Shown one piece after another: positions 37,428 to 45,202 of a stretch of DNA of 64,000 nt. The stretch lies in NCBI GenBank assembly GCA_028699065.1, contig JAQVVH010000001.1, positions 764,326 to 828,325 on the forward strand, read 5' to 3'. Positions within the stretch are counted from its first letter, which is position 1; every line of letters starts with the position of its first letter. This DNA is from Gallionella sp. GTDB lineage: Bacteria; Pseudomonadota; Gammaproteobacteria; Burkholderiales; Gallionellaceae. Both the position numbers and the translations under genes were made by a program. The notes under the pieces were generated by a model. The model worked only from the letters and a program-made list of their open reading frames with translations, ran no database searches and was not told where the DNA came from.

Positions 37428-37442
37428 GCTCACCAGATGAGC
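37428..37442. promoter_or_regulatory. Palindromic operator copy 1 (WYL regulator candidate site)
   Basis: GCTCACCAGATGAGC, with 5-bp inverted arms GCTCA/TGAGC, lies about 52 bp upstream of the exported-protein start and just past the WYL gene stop. Its reverse complement is identical over 15 bp to the site at 38467-38481. Both are oriented the same way toward the gene they precede and are followed by a TTG-containing -35-like hexamer. Confidence 0.6.
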
Positions 37443-37445
37443 CCG

Positions 37446-38438
37446 CTAGGCGTATTTTTTGGCGGCGGATTCGAGGATTTGGGTGACCCGCTTGCGCAGG
37501 TTTGCCGGTGCCAGGACTTCTACCTGATCTCCGTGTTTCATAATGTCCATGAGAAGCTCCCGATCGTCGCTGTAGGGGATTTTCAGCAGGTAGCTGCCGT
37601 CCGGCTCAAATTGGGCTGTTTGTTCAGGGTGCCACTGTTCGTTGGCGACCCACCTGGCTCTTGCCGGGGTGAATTTGAGTTTGGCCCACTGAACCTTGGC
37701 TCCGGAGAAAATGCCGTAGCCTTTTTCAAAGTATTCCTTGAGTTTGGCTTTGCCGATTTCCTTGAGTTTGGCTTTGCCGATTTCCTTGGCTTTGGCAGTC
37801 AGAGGCTCTGCGCCCTGGATGGCATCGATGGAGAAGCTGCGGATGTCTGCGCGCAGGTGGCACCACGCATCGACATACCAGTTGTCCCGGTAGAACACGA
37901 TCTGCTGCGGGGAGATGAGGCGTTCGACGGTTTCGTCCCGTTCCCGGTTGTAGTGCTGGATTTTGAGTTGTTTGCGGCCCAGCGTGGCGGTGGCGATGGC
38001 TTCGAAGTGTTTGAGGGGGAGAACCCGTTGGCTGGCATGAATCATCCGAAAGCGCTTTTCGACTTCATCGGCACTGTGGTCGCCACTGCCGAGGAGGGCC
38101 TTGAGGCGGGATTGCAAAGGTTCGATATGCTGGCTGAGCAGTCCCGGATGGATGTCTTTCAGAAGCTGCTGGATCAGTAACAGGGCGTGGGCTTCGGAGG
38201 CATTGAACCACATCCCGGGCAGGGCGAACGTTGGCCCGGTGCTTTGGCTTTCATAACGGTAACCGCCGTTATCCCGGTCCCAGACGATGGGGGCATTGAG
38301 CCGGTCCCGGAGGTATTCGAGGTCGCGCTTGAAGGTGGCGAGGGAAATGTCCAGCTCGGACAGAAAATCATTGAGGGGAACAATGCCTCGTCCGGCGATC
38401 ATTTGGTCGATCTTGTAGAAGCGTTCGCTGCGATCCAT
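37446..38438 (-). CDS. WYL-domain transcriptional regulator (YafY/PafC-like)
   Basis: A 330-residue regulator. The N-terminal winged helix (RFYKIDQMIAGRGIVPLNDFLSELDISLATFKRDLEYL) is followed by a WYL ligand domain around KQLKIQHYNRERDETV and FYRDNWYVDAWCHLR, and a C-terminal WCX-like region. The ATG at 38438 is preceded by GGGAGG at good spacing; an in-frame ATG at 38462 lacks this. Residues in the middle carry a tandem 8-residue duplication (KAKLKEIG). WYL regulators often control or sit beside CRISPR-Cas and other defence loci. Matching palindromes flank the gene. Confidence 0.88.
   Translation of the reverse strand: MDRSERFYKIDQMIAGRGIVPLNDFLSELDISLATFKRDLEYLRDRLNAPIVWDRDNGGYRYESQSTGPTFALPGMWFNASEAHALLLIQQLLKDIHPGLLSQHIEPLQSRLKALLGSGDHSADEVEKRFRMIHASQRVLPLKHFEAIATATLGRKQLKIQHYNRERDETVERLISPQQIVFYRDNWYVDAWCHLRADIRSFSIDAIQGAEPLTAKAKEIGKAKLKEIGKAKLKEYFEKGYGIFSGAKVQWAKLKFTPARARWVANEQWHPEQTAQFEPDGSYLLKIPYSDDRELLMDIMKHGDQVEVLAPANLRKRVTQILESAAKKYA
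37734..37781. repeat. In-frame 24-bp tandem duplication inside the WYL gene
   Basis: Two exact 24-bp copies (37734-37757 and 37758-37781) plus a 7-bp third start encode repeated Lys/Glu-rich residues. The frame is kept, so protein length could vary between strains by slippage. Confidence 0.85.
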
Positions 38439-38466
38439 GGCCACCCTCCCTTTGGGCGGCATGGTA

Positions 38467-38481
38467 GCTCATCTGGTGAGC
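38467..38481. promoter_or_regulatory. Palindromic operator copy 2 (WYL regulator candidate site)
   Basis: GCTCATCTGGTGAGC lies 29 bp upstream of the WYL start and 47 bp upstream of the divergent small gene at 38528. It matches the site at 37428-37442 in reverse complement over 15 of 15 bases. Its location suits autoregulation together with control of the divergent genes. Confidence 0.6.
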
Positions 38482-38527
38482 TTTGAGCATGGGAACATGC
38501 CTGCCACGATCAACCCGGGAGAACAAA

Positions 38528-38647
38528 ATGAGAACAGCCAATCCTTACGAAACAGAGCTTCGGCGGCAGATGATGCTGGAAATGACGTTGGGACTCTTTG
38601 CTATTGCGACAGCCCTCCTCGCCTTTGCCGCGATGTTTCGGGGTTAA
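38528..38647 (+). CDS. Small single-pass membrane protein
   Basis: A 39-residue frame with a charged N-terminus (NPYETELRRQMM) and one predicted membrane helix (MTLGLFAIATALLAFAAMF). GGGAGA lies 5-6 bp before the ATG. It is divergent from the WYL gene and 5 bp upstream of the next frame, which suggests co-translation. No family is recognised. Confidence 0.55.
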   Translation: MRTANPYETELRRQMMLEMTLGLFAIATALLAFAAMFRG

Positions 38648-38652
38648 TCGTC

Positions 38653-39150
38653 ATGGCAACGCTTCTCGTTAGTCTGAGAATTACCTCGGCCCCCTCCGCC
38701 CCAAAATCGACCACGTTCATAAGGCTGGAGGAAAAGGATTCCGTCTATGCCCTCAAGCATCAGGTTTCTAACGGAAACCGTCAGGCACGATGGACGTTGA
38801 ATACTGTCCCGCTATCCCGGGCCGTGGTCGATGAACAGATGGGGCTGCTGAGGTCGGCGCGAATCTCGGCTTTTCCGGAAACGCATACGGTTGAGGCGGG
38901 AGAGTTCGTCCACCTTGCCATTTATGGAGGACATGCCGAACTGCAAGCGTCATGGCTGACCGAACCTCCCAAAGGCTACGAAGTTTTTGCATCTCTGGTG
39001 GCATGGATGCGAGCGGTAGTCACCACGGAAGGCGAATCACCCGATGCGGCTAAATATGATCTGGAATCCATGGTGAACGAAATCGACGACAGCAATCTGC
39101 AGCCGGAAATCGATTTCGGTCAGCCCGTAGGAAAAGAGATCGACCAGTAA
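38653..39150 (+). CDS. Hypothetical protein, 165 residues
   Basis: I do not recognise this protein. It has no signal peptide or membrane helix. A basic, beta-rich N-terminal half (SVYALKHQVSNGNRQARWTLN) is followed by an acidic C-terminal tail (SMVNEIDDSNLQPEIDFGQ). The ATG at 38653 is chosen because it follows the small membrane gene directly; the in-frame region upstream overlaps that gene and the WYL leader. Its ribosome site is weak. It may belong to the WYL-controlled unit. Confidence 0.6.
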   Translation: MATLLVSLRITSAPSAPKSTTFIRLEEKDSVYALKHQVSNGNRQARWTLNTVPLSRAVVDEQMGLLRSARISAFPETHTVEAGEFVHLAIYGGHAELQASWLTEPPKGYEVFASLVAWMRAVVTTEGESPDAAKYDLESMVNEIDDSNLQPEIDFGQPVGKEIDQ

Positions 39151-39181
39151 CCGTTCAGGCGACGTGCAGGCCGCCCACTGT

Positions 39182-39724
39182 CTAGCCGCGCGGCTTGGCG
39201 TGCGCCGGTCGAAACACCTGGCATTGCGCGGGATCGGCTTCCAGCCAGGCACCTTCGATCAGATCAATGCAATAGGGAATCGCGGGAAACACGGCGTTGA
39301 GGCAGTCATCAATCGCGGAAGGTTTGCCGGGCAGATTCACGATCAGACTGCGGCCGCGCACGCCGGCCGTTTGACGCGAAAGAATCGCGGTGGGCACGAT
39401 CTTAAGCGAGGCGCTGCGCATCAGTTCGCCAAATCCCGGCAACATTTTTTCGCATACGGCTTCGGTGGCTTCCGGAGTCACATCGCGCAAAGCCGGGCCA
39501 GTGCCACCGGTCGTCACGATCAGGCTGCACTGTTCCCGATCAGCAAGTTCCGTGAGCGTCTGCGCGATGATCTCTTGTTCATCCGGAATCACCCGTGCAA
39601 CGGGTTCCCACTCGCTGCTTAGCACCCGGGAAAACCAGGCGTGAATCGCCGGGCCACCCTTGTCTTCGTATTCGCCGCGACTCGCACGGTCGGAAGCTGT
39701 GACGATACCGATGCGTGCTTTCAT
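39182..39724 (-). CDS. mogA: Molybdopterin adenylyltransferase
   Basis: Activates molybdopterin with AMP before metal insertion. The MoaB/MogA-fold signatures IGIVTASDRASRGEYEDKGGPAI and LIVTTGGTGPALRDVTPEAT are clear, and GRSLIVNLPGKPSAIDDCL is also present. The 180-residue product starts at 39724, where its ATG overlaps the moeA stop by one base. It is the last gene of the long minus-strand run. Confidence 0.94.
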   Translation of the reverse strand: MKARIGIVTASDRASRGEYEDKGGPAIHAWFSRVLSSEWEPVARVIPDEQEIIAQTLTELADREQCSLIVTTGGTGPALRDVTPEATEAVCEKMLPGFGELMRSASLKIVPTAILSRQTAGVRGRSLIVNLPGKPSAIDDCLNAVFPAIPYCIDLIEGAWLEADPAQCQVFRPAHAKPRG

Positions 39725-40962
39725 TACCACTCCCCGCCTGCGTCCTGTTGAAAATTCATGCCGTCGAGCAGTTGCACCTGCACGGTCGCGCCCGCAGCCA
39801 CGTCGGCACTTGCTGCCGGGACGACCATCAAGCCCTCGGCCAGCGCCATGGAACGCAAAATGCCGCTGCCCTGATTGCCCGTGGGGGTCGCCACCCAAAT
39901 GTTGTCTTCCCGCGCCAGCATCACGCGGACGAATTCGGTCCGGCGATGACGGTGTTTAATCTCGCGCGCCAACCGGGCCGTCACCGTCTGGCGGAATACG
40001 CGGGTATGGCCCATGAGTTTGCGCAATGCCGGGCCGATGAATTCTTCAAAGCAGACCATGCTGGAGACGGGATTGCCGGGTATCCCAAACACCCAGGTGA
40101 GCGGCGCAATCCCGAAAGCCATGGGATGTCCCGGCTTCATCGCCACTCGCCAGAATTGCATTTGCACGCCCAGGGCTTCCAGCGTGGGCCGCACATAATC
40201 GTGCACGCCGACCGACGTGCCGCCGGAAACCAGCAGCACATCAAATTGCAGTCCGCGCTGCAGGGCGGCGCGCAAATCATCCGGATCATCGCGCGCGATG
40301 CCTAGCAACACGGGGTCAATGCCCAGCGCTTGCACCTGCGCCATCAGCGCGTAGCTGTTGGCATCCGGAATTTTGTTGGGATTGAGCGGCTCATCCAGCC
40401 CTTCGAGTTCATCGCCGGTGGAAAGAATCGCGACGCGTGGCTGCCGATAGACCGGCACCTCCGCCTGCTTCACCATCGCCAGCATGCCGATAACACCCGG
40501 AGTAATCGCGGTGCCGCGGGCAAGGACAACTTCGCCGGTGGTCATGTTTTCACCGCGGTCGCGAATGTCGTTGCGCGGCTTCACGGTGACAGTGATCTGC
40601 ACTTGGTGAGCGCCGATCGCCTGGGTGTCTTCGACCCGAATGACCGCATCGGCACCCGGCGGCACCGGCGCGCCGGTCATGATGCGCGCGCACTGCCCGG
40701 CATTCAGCGTCTTGCGCGGCATATCGCCCGCACGGATGTCCTCAATGATCTCCAGCGTCGCCGGCACGGAAACCACGTCGGTGCTGCGAATCGCAAACCC
40801 GTCCATCGCCGAAACGTCATACGGCGGCTGATCGCGGTTGGCGCGCACGTCTTCGGCGAGCACACGGCCCAGCGCCTGTTTCAGGGGAACACTTTCCGTC
40901 CCCAGTATTTTCATGGCCGCAATCACGCAACGTTGCGCGTCGGCGACGGTCAATCCATCCAT
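39724..40962 (-). CDS. moeA: Molybdopterin molybdenumtransferase
   Basis: Inserts molybdate into adenylylated molybdopterin. ANRDQPPYDVSAMDGFAIR, GEVVLARGTAITPGVIGMLA, ILSTGDELEG and LLVSGGTSVGVHDYVRP are the classic MoeA segments. The C-terminal beta domain is complete at 412 residues in total. The start at 40962 follows mobA by one base; the longer frame overlaps mobA. Confidence 0.95.
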   Translation of the reverse strand: MDGLTVADAQRCVIAAMKILGTESVPLKQALGRVLAEDVRANRDQPPYDVSAMDGFAIRSTDVVSVPATLEIIEDIRAGDMPRKTLNAGQCARIMTGAPVPPGADAVIRVEDTQAIGAHQVQITVTVKPRNDIRDRGENMTTGEVVLARGTAITPGVIGMLAMVKQAEVPVYRQPRVAILSTGDELEGLDEPLNPNKIPDANSYALMAQVQALGIDPVLLGIARDDPDDLRAALQRGLQFDVLLVSGGTSVGVHDYVRPTLEALGVQMQFWRVAMKPGHPMAFGIAPLTWVFGIPGNPVSSMVCFEEFIGPALRKLMGHTRVFRQTVTARLAREIKHRHRRTEFVRVMLAREDNIWVATPTGNQGSGILRSMALAEGLMVVPAASADVAAGATVQVQLLDGMNFQQDAGGEW

Positions 40963-40963
40963 T

Positions 40964-41545
40964 TCATCCCCGCTTGAGTGCCGCCGCAAAATCCTGCGGC
41001 GTATCCAGATCAAAAAAACTGTGGAACTGCGGATCGTGCGCGAGGAGCGCCGTTTCATCCGCGTAATTCACCCGCAAATGCTGCAAACTGTCACGCAAAC
41101 TTTGCCCGCCACCGGCCGCAATGGCCCGCAAATCAGCCAGCGCGCTTCGCGCATAAAACGCAGCCATTGGCTGGACATATCCGCCGACAACCGGCACCAC
41201 CGCCTGGCAATCACCCCGCAGGGCAGCCAGCTGTTCAACCAGCGCCGGCACGATAAACGGCATGTCGCAAGCCAGCACAAACACCCAAGGCGTCTGCGCG
41301 GCGGTCAGCCCGGCCAGCACCCCGGCCAGCGGACCGGAGGTTTCGGCCGCATCACACACCTGCGGCAAACTAATGTCTGCCCGATGTGAGCGCACACTGA
41401 CAATAAGATTGACAAACAGCGGGCGCATTCTGTCCGCGACTCGCGCCAGCAGCGTTTCTCCCTCAAACAACAGCTGTGCCTTGTCCTGGCCCATTCGGCG
41501 GGAATCTCCACCGGCAAGAATCAGTGCGGTGGCGTCGGCAATCAT
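40964..41545 (-). CDS. mobA: Molybdenum cofactor guanylyltransferase
   Basis: Adds GMP to Mo-molybdopterin to form the bis-MGD cofactor of the DMSO-reductase family. The nucleotide-binding LILAGGDSRRMGQDKA near the N-terminus and VFVLACDMPFIVPALVE are typical. Its presence implies bis-MGD molybdoenzymes in the cell. It overlaps mobB by four bases. Confidence 0.93.
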   Translation of the reverse strand: MIADATALILAGGDSRRMGQDKAQLLFEGETLLARVADRMRPLFVNLIVSVRSHRADISLPQVCDAAETSGPLAGVLAGLTAAQTPWVFVLACDMPFIVPALVEQLAALRGDCQAVVPVVGGYVQPMAAFYARSALADLRAIAAGGGQSLRDSLQHLRVNYADETALLAHDPQFHSFFDLDTPQDFAAALKRG

Positions 41546-42033
41546 GTCGGATCCCGCGCCAAAATACAGGCCAGCAGCCCCTCAATATCGTCCAGCGCAA
41601 AATGCGGCAGCTGCGGATAAACATCCGCCACATCGGTGACAAGCGCGATCAAACCGTCTTCGGGCGTGCAGCGCGGCTGTGTCGCACAGGCGGTGCGTAA
41701 AACCTCGATCTTCGGCCCCGGCGCATGCGAGAAACCTTCCGCGAGCACCAGCGCGGCATCCGCCAGAAAATCGCGGGCCAGCGCTTGTGGTGTCGGCACG
41801 GAAGGCAGACGGGCAACCAGTTGAACGCCGCCCTGCGTGACCAACAAACTTTTCGCCGCACCCGCTTCGGAATAGCGCCAGCTGTCTTTGCCCGGCGTGT
41901 CGAGTTCAACCTGATGATGGGCGTGCTTGATGGTCGCGACGCGCAGCCCGCGCCGGGCCAGTGTTCGCACCAGTTGTTCGATAAGCGTGGTTTTGCCGGC
42001 GCCGGAATGGCCGACGATGGAGACGAGTTGCAT
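41542..42033 (-). CDS. mobB: Molybdopterin-guanine dinucleotide biosynthesis adaptor protein
   Basis: A P-loop protein that assists MobA. The Walker A (GHSGAGKTTLIEQL) is at the N-terminus, followed by IKHAHHQVELDTPGKDSWR and ALVLAEGFSHAPGPKIEV. The ATG at 42033 overlaps the stop of the small upstream frame (TGATG). The 163-residue length fits. Confidence 0.92.
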   Translation of the reverse strand: MQLVSIVGHSGAGKTTLIEQLVRTLARRGLRVATIKHAHHQVELDTPGKDSWRYSEAGAAKSLLVTQGGVQLVARLPSVPTPQALARDFLADAALVLAEGFSHAPGPKIEVLRTACATQPRCTPEDGLIALVTDVADVYPQLPHFALDDIEGLLACILARDPT

Positions 42034-42176
42034 CAGTCCGGCATGGCGATGGCGGATTGCGCCGCGCCTTGGGTCGCTGTGACCGGACGCGTACTTTTCA
42101 ACACCTGCATCGTTCCGGTGGCACGATCCGAAAGAAATTCCGCCAAAACACATAACCGCCAGGATACAAACTTCAT
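42033..42176 (-). CDS. Small protein translationally coupled to mobB
   Basis: A 47-residue frame starting MKFVSWRLCVLAEFLSDRATGT. AGGGAG lies 8 bp before its ATG and its TGA overlaps the mobB ATG. Excellent ribosome-site spacing and stop-start coupling argue for real translation in the moaE-to-mobB gap. No family is recognised; it could also be a leader that times mobB expression. Confidence 0.5.
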   Translation of the reverse strand: MKFVSWRLCVLAEFLSDRATGTMQVLKSTRPVTATQGAAQSAIAMPD

Positions 42177-42188
42177 GATCATTTCTCC

Positions 42189-42614
42189 CTACGGATGAGC
42201 GCTCACCCACGCATCGCCCTGCGGCGTGGTTTCTTTTTTCCAGATGGGCACTTGCCGCTTGAGTTCGTCAATCAGCCAGCGGCAGGCCTCAAATGCCGCA
42301 GCACGATGCTCGGCCGCGACCGCGACCAGCACGATATTGTCGCCCGGCATGACCGTGGCAATGCGATGCACCAGCCGGGCCTCTATCAGGTCAAACCGGT
42401 GGATCGCCTGCTCGCGCAGTTGCCGCATCTCCGCCAGCGCCATCGCGTCGTACGCATCAAATCGGAGGCAACTTACCTCGCGGCCTTCCGAAAAATCGCG
42501 GGCGCAGCCAACAAAAGTCGCAATGCCGCCGATCCGGGTTGACGCCTGCTTCAGCGCCGTAATTTCCGCGTCCAGCGAAAAATCTTCGGCTTGCAGTCTG
42601 ACCGGCTCGCGCAT
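42189..42614 (-). CDS. moaE: Molybdopterin synthase catalytic subunit
   Basis: The large subunit of molybdopterin synthase, which adds the dithiolene sulfurs to precursor Z from MoaD thiocarboxylate. GGIATFVGCARDFSEGREV, LVHRIATVMPGDNIVLVAVAAEHRAAAFEACRWLIDELK and the catalytic-lysine WKKETTPQG segment are present. The 141-residue length is normal. It follows moaD by one base. Confidence 0.94.
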   Translation of the reverse strand: MREPVRLQAEDFSLDAEITALKQASTRIGGIATFVGCARDFSEGREVSCLRFDAYDAMALAEMRQLREQAIHRFDLIEARLVHRIATVMPGDNIVLVAVAAEHRAAAFEACRWLIDELKRQVPIWKKETTPQGDAWVSAHP

Positions 42615-42615
42615 C

Positions 42616-42855
42616 TCAGCCTCCCGAATACTTTGCCATCAGCGCCACTTCATCCCCGTCCCGGAGAATCTGCTGGCGATCGCTGGTCTGCACTTGATTG
42701 ACGGCGATAAAACTGACGATGCTGAGTGCGCCCGGATATTGCATCCCCACACGCGCAATGATGTCGTGCAAGGTCATACCGGGTACAGGTTCGAACTGCA
42801 TTTCGCGCGACGCGACACGCTCTGCCACGGGACCGAAAAACAGAACACGGATCAT
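42616..42855 (-). CDS. moaD: Molybdopterin synthase sulfur-carrier subunit
   Basis: A ubiquitin-fold 79-residue protein ending in the required Gly-Gly (KYSGG), which is activated as a thiocarboxylate. VLFFGPVAERV begins the fold and DGDEVALMA leads into the tail. It lies between moaC and moaE. Confidence 0.93.
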   Translation of the reverse strand: MIRVLFFGPVAERVASREMQFEPVPGMTLHDIIARVGMQYPGALSIVSFIAVNQVQTSDRQQILRDGDEVALMAKYSGG

Positions 42856-43340
42856 GCGCGTCTCCAGTCTCCACTTTTACCGCCACGCTTTTCTTCGAGC
42901 TGCACGGATTCGATGCGCATGCCGCGATCCATCGCCTTGCACATGTCATACACCGTCAGCAAGGCCAGACTGGCCGCCGTCAGCGCTTCCATCTCCACGC
43001 CGGTTTGCCCGGTGCACTGTACGGTCGTGACCACCTTCAGCCCGACAGCGCCATCACTGTCCGCCGCCATATCCTCAAACACAACATCAACGCCGCTCAG
43101 CGGCAGACTGTGACACATCGGAATAAGTTCGGCGGTGCGTTTCGCCGCCATCACCGCACCAACGTCGGCAACGGTCAGCACATCACCCTTGGCAATTTGC
43201 CCAGCACGAATGCGCTGCAACGTTTCCGGACGCATCCGTAAAATACCGCTGGCCACCGCAACCCGGCGCGTCACGGTTTTATCCGAGACGTCCACCATAC
43301 GGGCGCGACCCGCCGCCGAGAAATGCGTCAGTGCTGACAT
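42852..43340 (-). CDS. moaC: Cyclic pyranopterin monophosphate synthase
   Basis: Converts the MoaA product to cyclic pyranopterin monophosphate. MVDVSDKTVTRRVAVASG, the IPMCHSLPLSG active-site segment and TGVEMEALTAAS are clear. The 162-residue length fits. The partner moaA is not in the window. It overlaps moaD by four bases and abuts apbC. Confidence 0.95.
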   Translation of the reverse strand: MSALTHFSAAGRARMVDVSDKTVTRRVAVASGILRMRPETLQRIRAGQIAKGDVLTVADVGAVMAAKRTAELIPMCHSLPLSGVDVVFEDMAADSDGAVGLKVVTTVQCTGQTGVEMEALTAASLALLTVYDMCKAMDRGMRIESVQLEEKRGGKSGDWRRA

Positions 43341-44440
43341 CAGGTGTTTTGCACGACGATCTTCGGGAATGCGGCGCTGTGATCCTGCGCCATGTCCGCC
43401 ACCTTGACGGCGATACGACGGGCAATCTGCTTATAAACGCGGGCGATGTCGCCGTCGGGATCCGCCGCAACAGTGGGTTGACCGGAGTCCGTCTGCTCGC
43501 GAATGCGAATGTCGAGCGGCAATCCGCCAAGAAATTCGGTGTTGTAATCGGCGCACATTTTCTCGCCGCCACCGGCGCCGAAGATATGCTCTTCATGGCC
43601 GCATTTCGAGCAGATGTGGGTGCTCATGTTTTCGACGATGCCGAGAATTTTGATGCCGACTTTCTCGAACATCTTGAGGCCTTTGCGTGCATCCAGCAAT
43701 GCAATGTCCTGCGGCGTGGTCACGATAACCGCGCCCGTCACCGGCACTTTTTGTGCCAGTGTGAGCTGAATATCGCCGGTACCCGGCGGCAGGTCGATCA
43801 CGAGATAGTCGAGACTGTCCCAGCGGGTCTGGTGCAGCAGCTGATCCAGCGCCTGGGTCACCATCGGGCCGCGCCAGACCATCGGTGTGTCATTGGCTTC
43901 GATAAGGAAGCCGATCGACATGGCCTGCAGTCCATGATTCGTCATGGGTTCCAGCGTCTTGCCGTCATCCGATGCGGGATTGCCCGTGATGCCCAGCATG
44001 GTCGGCTGCGATGGTCCGTAAATGTCGGCGTCCAGTATGCCGACGCGGGCACCTTCGGCAGCCAGCGCCAGCGCGAGATTCACCGCCGTGGTGCTCTTGC
44101 CCACACCGCCCTTGCCGCTGGCCACGGCGATGATGTTCTTCACGCCTTCCACCAGTTTTACCCCGCGCTGCACCGCGTGCGGCACCACCTTACTGCTGAC
44201 ACTGGCCGCGACCTTGCCGGCTGCGGGCAGTGCCGTTTTTAAATGCGACTCGACCATGGCGCCAATTTCGCCAAACACACTTTTGGCCGGATAGCCGAGC
44301 AAAATGTCCAGCGTGATATCGTTCCCAGCGACCTTGATGTTCTTGACGGACTTGCCGCTCACAAAGTCTTTTTTGGTATTGGGATCGATCAGGGTTTTCA
44401 ATGCAGCCTGTACATCACTTTCAGTAAAACTCATGCTCAT
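43340..44440 (-). CDS. apbC: Mrp/ApbC-family Fe-S cluster carrier ATPase
   Basis: A P-loop scaffold/carrier that delivers Fe-S clusters to apoproteins. An N-terminal MIP18-like domain (SFTESDVQAALKTLIDPNTKKD) precedes the deviant Walker A GKGGVGKST, DADIYGPSQPTMLG, and the cluster-binding CxxC in HICSKCGHEE. The 366-residue length is normal. The many Fe-S proteins of the dsr cluster are plausible clients. A TACAAT at 44497-44502 (minus strand) is a possible -10 element for this gene and the moa set. Confidence 0.93.
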   Translation of the reverse strand: MSMSFTESDVQAALKTLIDPNTKKDFVSGKSVKNIKVAGNDITLDILLGYPAKSVFGEIGAMVESHLKTALPAAGKVAASVSSKVVPHAVQRGVKLVEGVKNIIAVASGKGGVGKSTTAVNLALALAAEGARVGILDADIYGPSQPTMLGITGNPASDDGKTLEPMTNHGLQAMSIGFLIEANDTPMVWRGPMVTQALDQLLHQTRWDSLDYLVIDLPPGTGDIQLTLAQKVPVTGAVIVTTPQDIALLDARKGLKMFEKVGIKILGIVENMSTHICSKCGHEEHIFGAGGGEKMCADYNTEFLGGLPLDIRIREQTDSGQPTVAADPDGDIARVYKQIARRIAVKVADMAQDHSAAFPKIVVQNT

Positions 44441-44521
44441 CTCCAGAAAAAATTGAAACCGGGCCTCGTGACTTTTGGCCGACTAAAACGCTCGACATTG
44501 TAACGGAAGGCACGCGAAAGT

Positions 44522-44953
44522 TCAGCCGTGTCGCCCTTTGTAACAGCGGGCGGCCTGCACGACCGCGGAATAGGGCAAGGCATCGAGCGTGCCCCAGCGT
44601 TGCAGGGTGTGTTCGAGCAAATCATCGGCATCTGCCACGGTTTCGGAGCCCGTCACCACCACATTCAATCCCTTTAAACCGCCGCACTGCACGCGCATTT
44701 CCTGTCCATGCGGAATAGGCACATCGTCACGGGTAACGTGCAACGCAAAACCAAAATTGTGCCGCAGCAAGCCATGTAATTCGGTGCAGCGCTGCCAGCC
44801 GGATGCGGAGCGGCAGGTAATCACTTCGCGCTCGGCAATCTGCACGCGTGCGGCCTGATGGCAATGAACGCAGGTGCTCAATACGGCTTTGCCAAAAGCG
44901 CAGGGACGCGCTACCCGTTCAAGCAGCTGCTGCCGAAACGCCCGTTCATCCAC
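44522..44953 (-). CDS. Cysteine-containing protein of unknown function, dsr-linked
   Basis: A 143-residue soluble protein that I do not recognise. It has several cysteines (PCAFGKAV, CVHCHQAARV, VITCRSAS, RCTELHG, VQCGGLKG). One pair, CVHCH, resembles a c-type heme motif, but no signal peptide is present, so a metal or regulatory role is more likely. It lies in the minus-strand run between apbC and the ankyrin gene, 5 bp after the 75-residue gene. Confidence 0.6.
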   Translation of the reverse strand: MDERAFRQQLLERVARPCAFGKAVLSTCVHCHQAARVQIAEREVITCRSASGWQRCTELHGLLRHNFGFALHVTRDDVPIPHGQEMRVQCGGLKGLNVVVTGSETVADADDLLEHTLQRWGTLDALPYSAVVQAARCYKGRHG

Positions 44954-44958
44954 GCCGT

Positions 44959-45186
44959 TTAATCGTCGCCGAGTTCCGGCGCGGGCTCGCGCACCTGATT
45001 GAGCAAGTCCTCGGCATGCAATTCCGATTCGGCGTGAATCAGTTTGATGGCCCCGTTCTCGCCCCAGACTTCGTCCGTGCGCAACTGCTTGGCCCGCGCC
45101 GATGCTTCCTTGTAAATCTCATGCTGCTCCAGCAAATGCAACTGGCGCAGCGGCCGTTCGGTAATGCGATAAATAAAATAGGGCAT
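44959..45186 (-). CDS. Small hypothetical protein, 75 residues
   Basis: A small acidic protein with a beta-strand start (MPYFIYRIT) and a long charged helix (LEQHEIYKEASARAKQL). It has no cysteine, signal or membrane segment, and no family is recognised. It is packed 16 bp after the ankyrin gene and 5 bp before the next, consistent with one operon. Confidence 0.6.
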   Translation of the reverse strand: MPYFIYRITERPLRQLHLLEQHEIYKEASARAKQLRTDEVWGENGAIKLIHAESELHAEDLLNQVREPAPELGDD

Positions 45187-45202
45187 GTGAGTTTTCCGTA
45201 AA

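Noticed and set aside
44797..44890. CVHCH in the 44522 product as a cytochrome c heme site
   Set aside because: No signal peptide is present and the rest of the protein is unlike a cytochrome.
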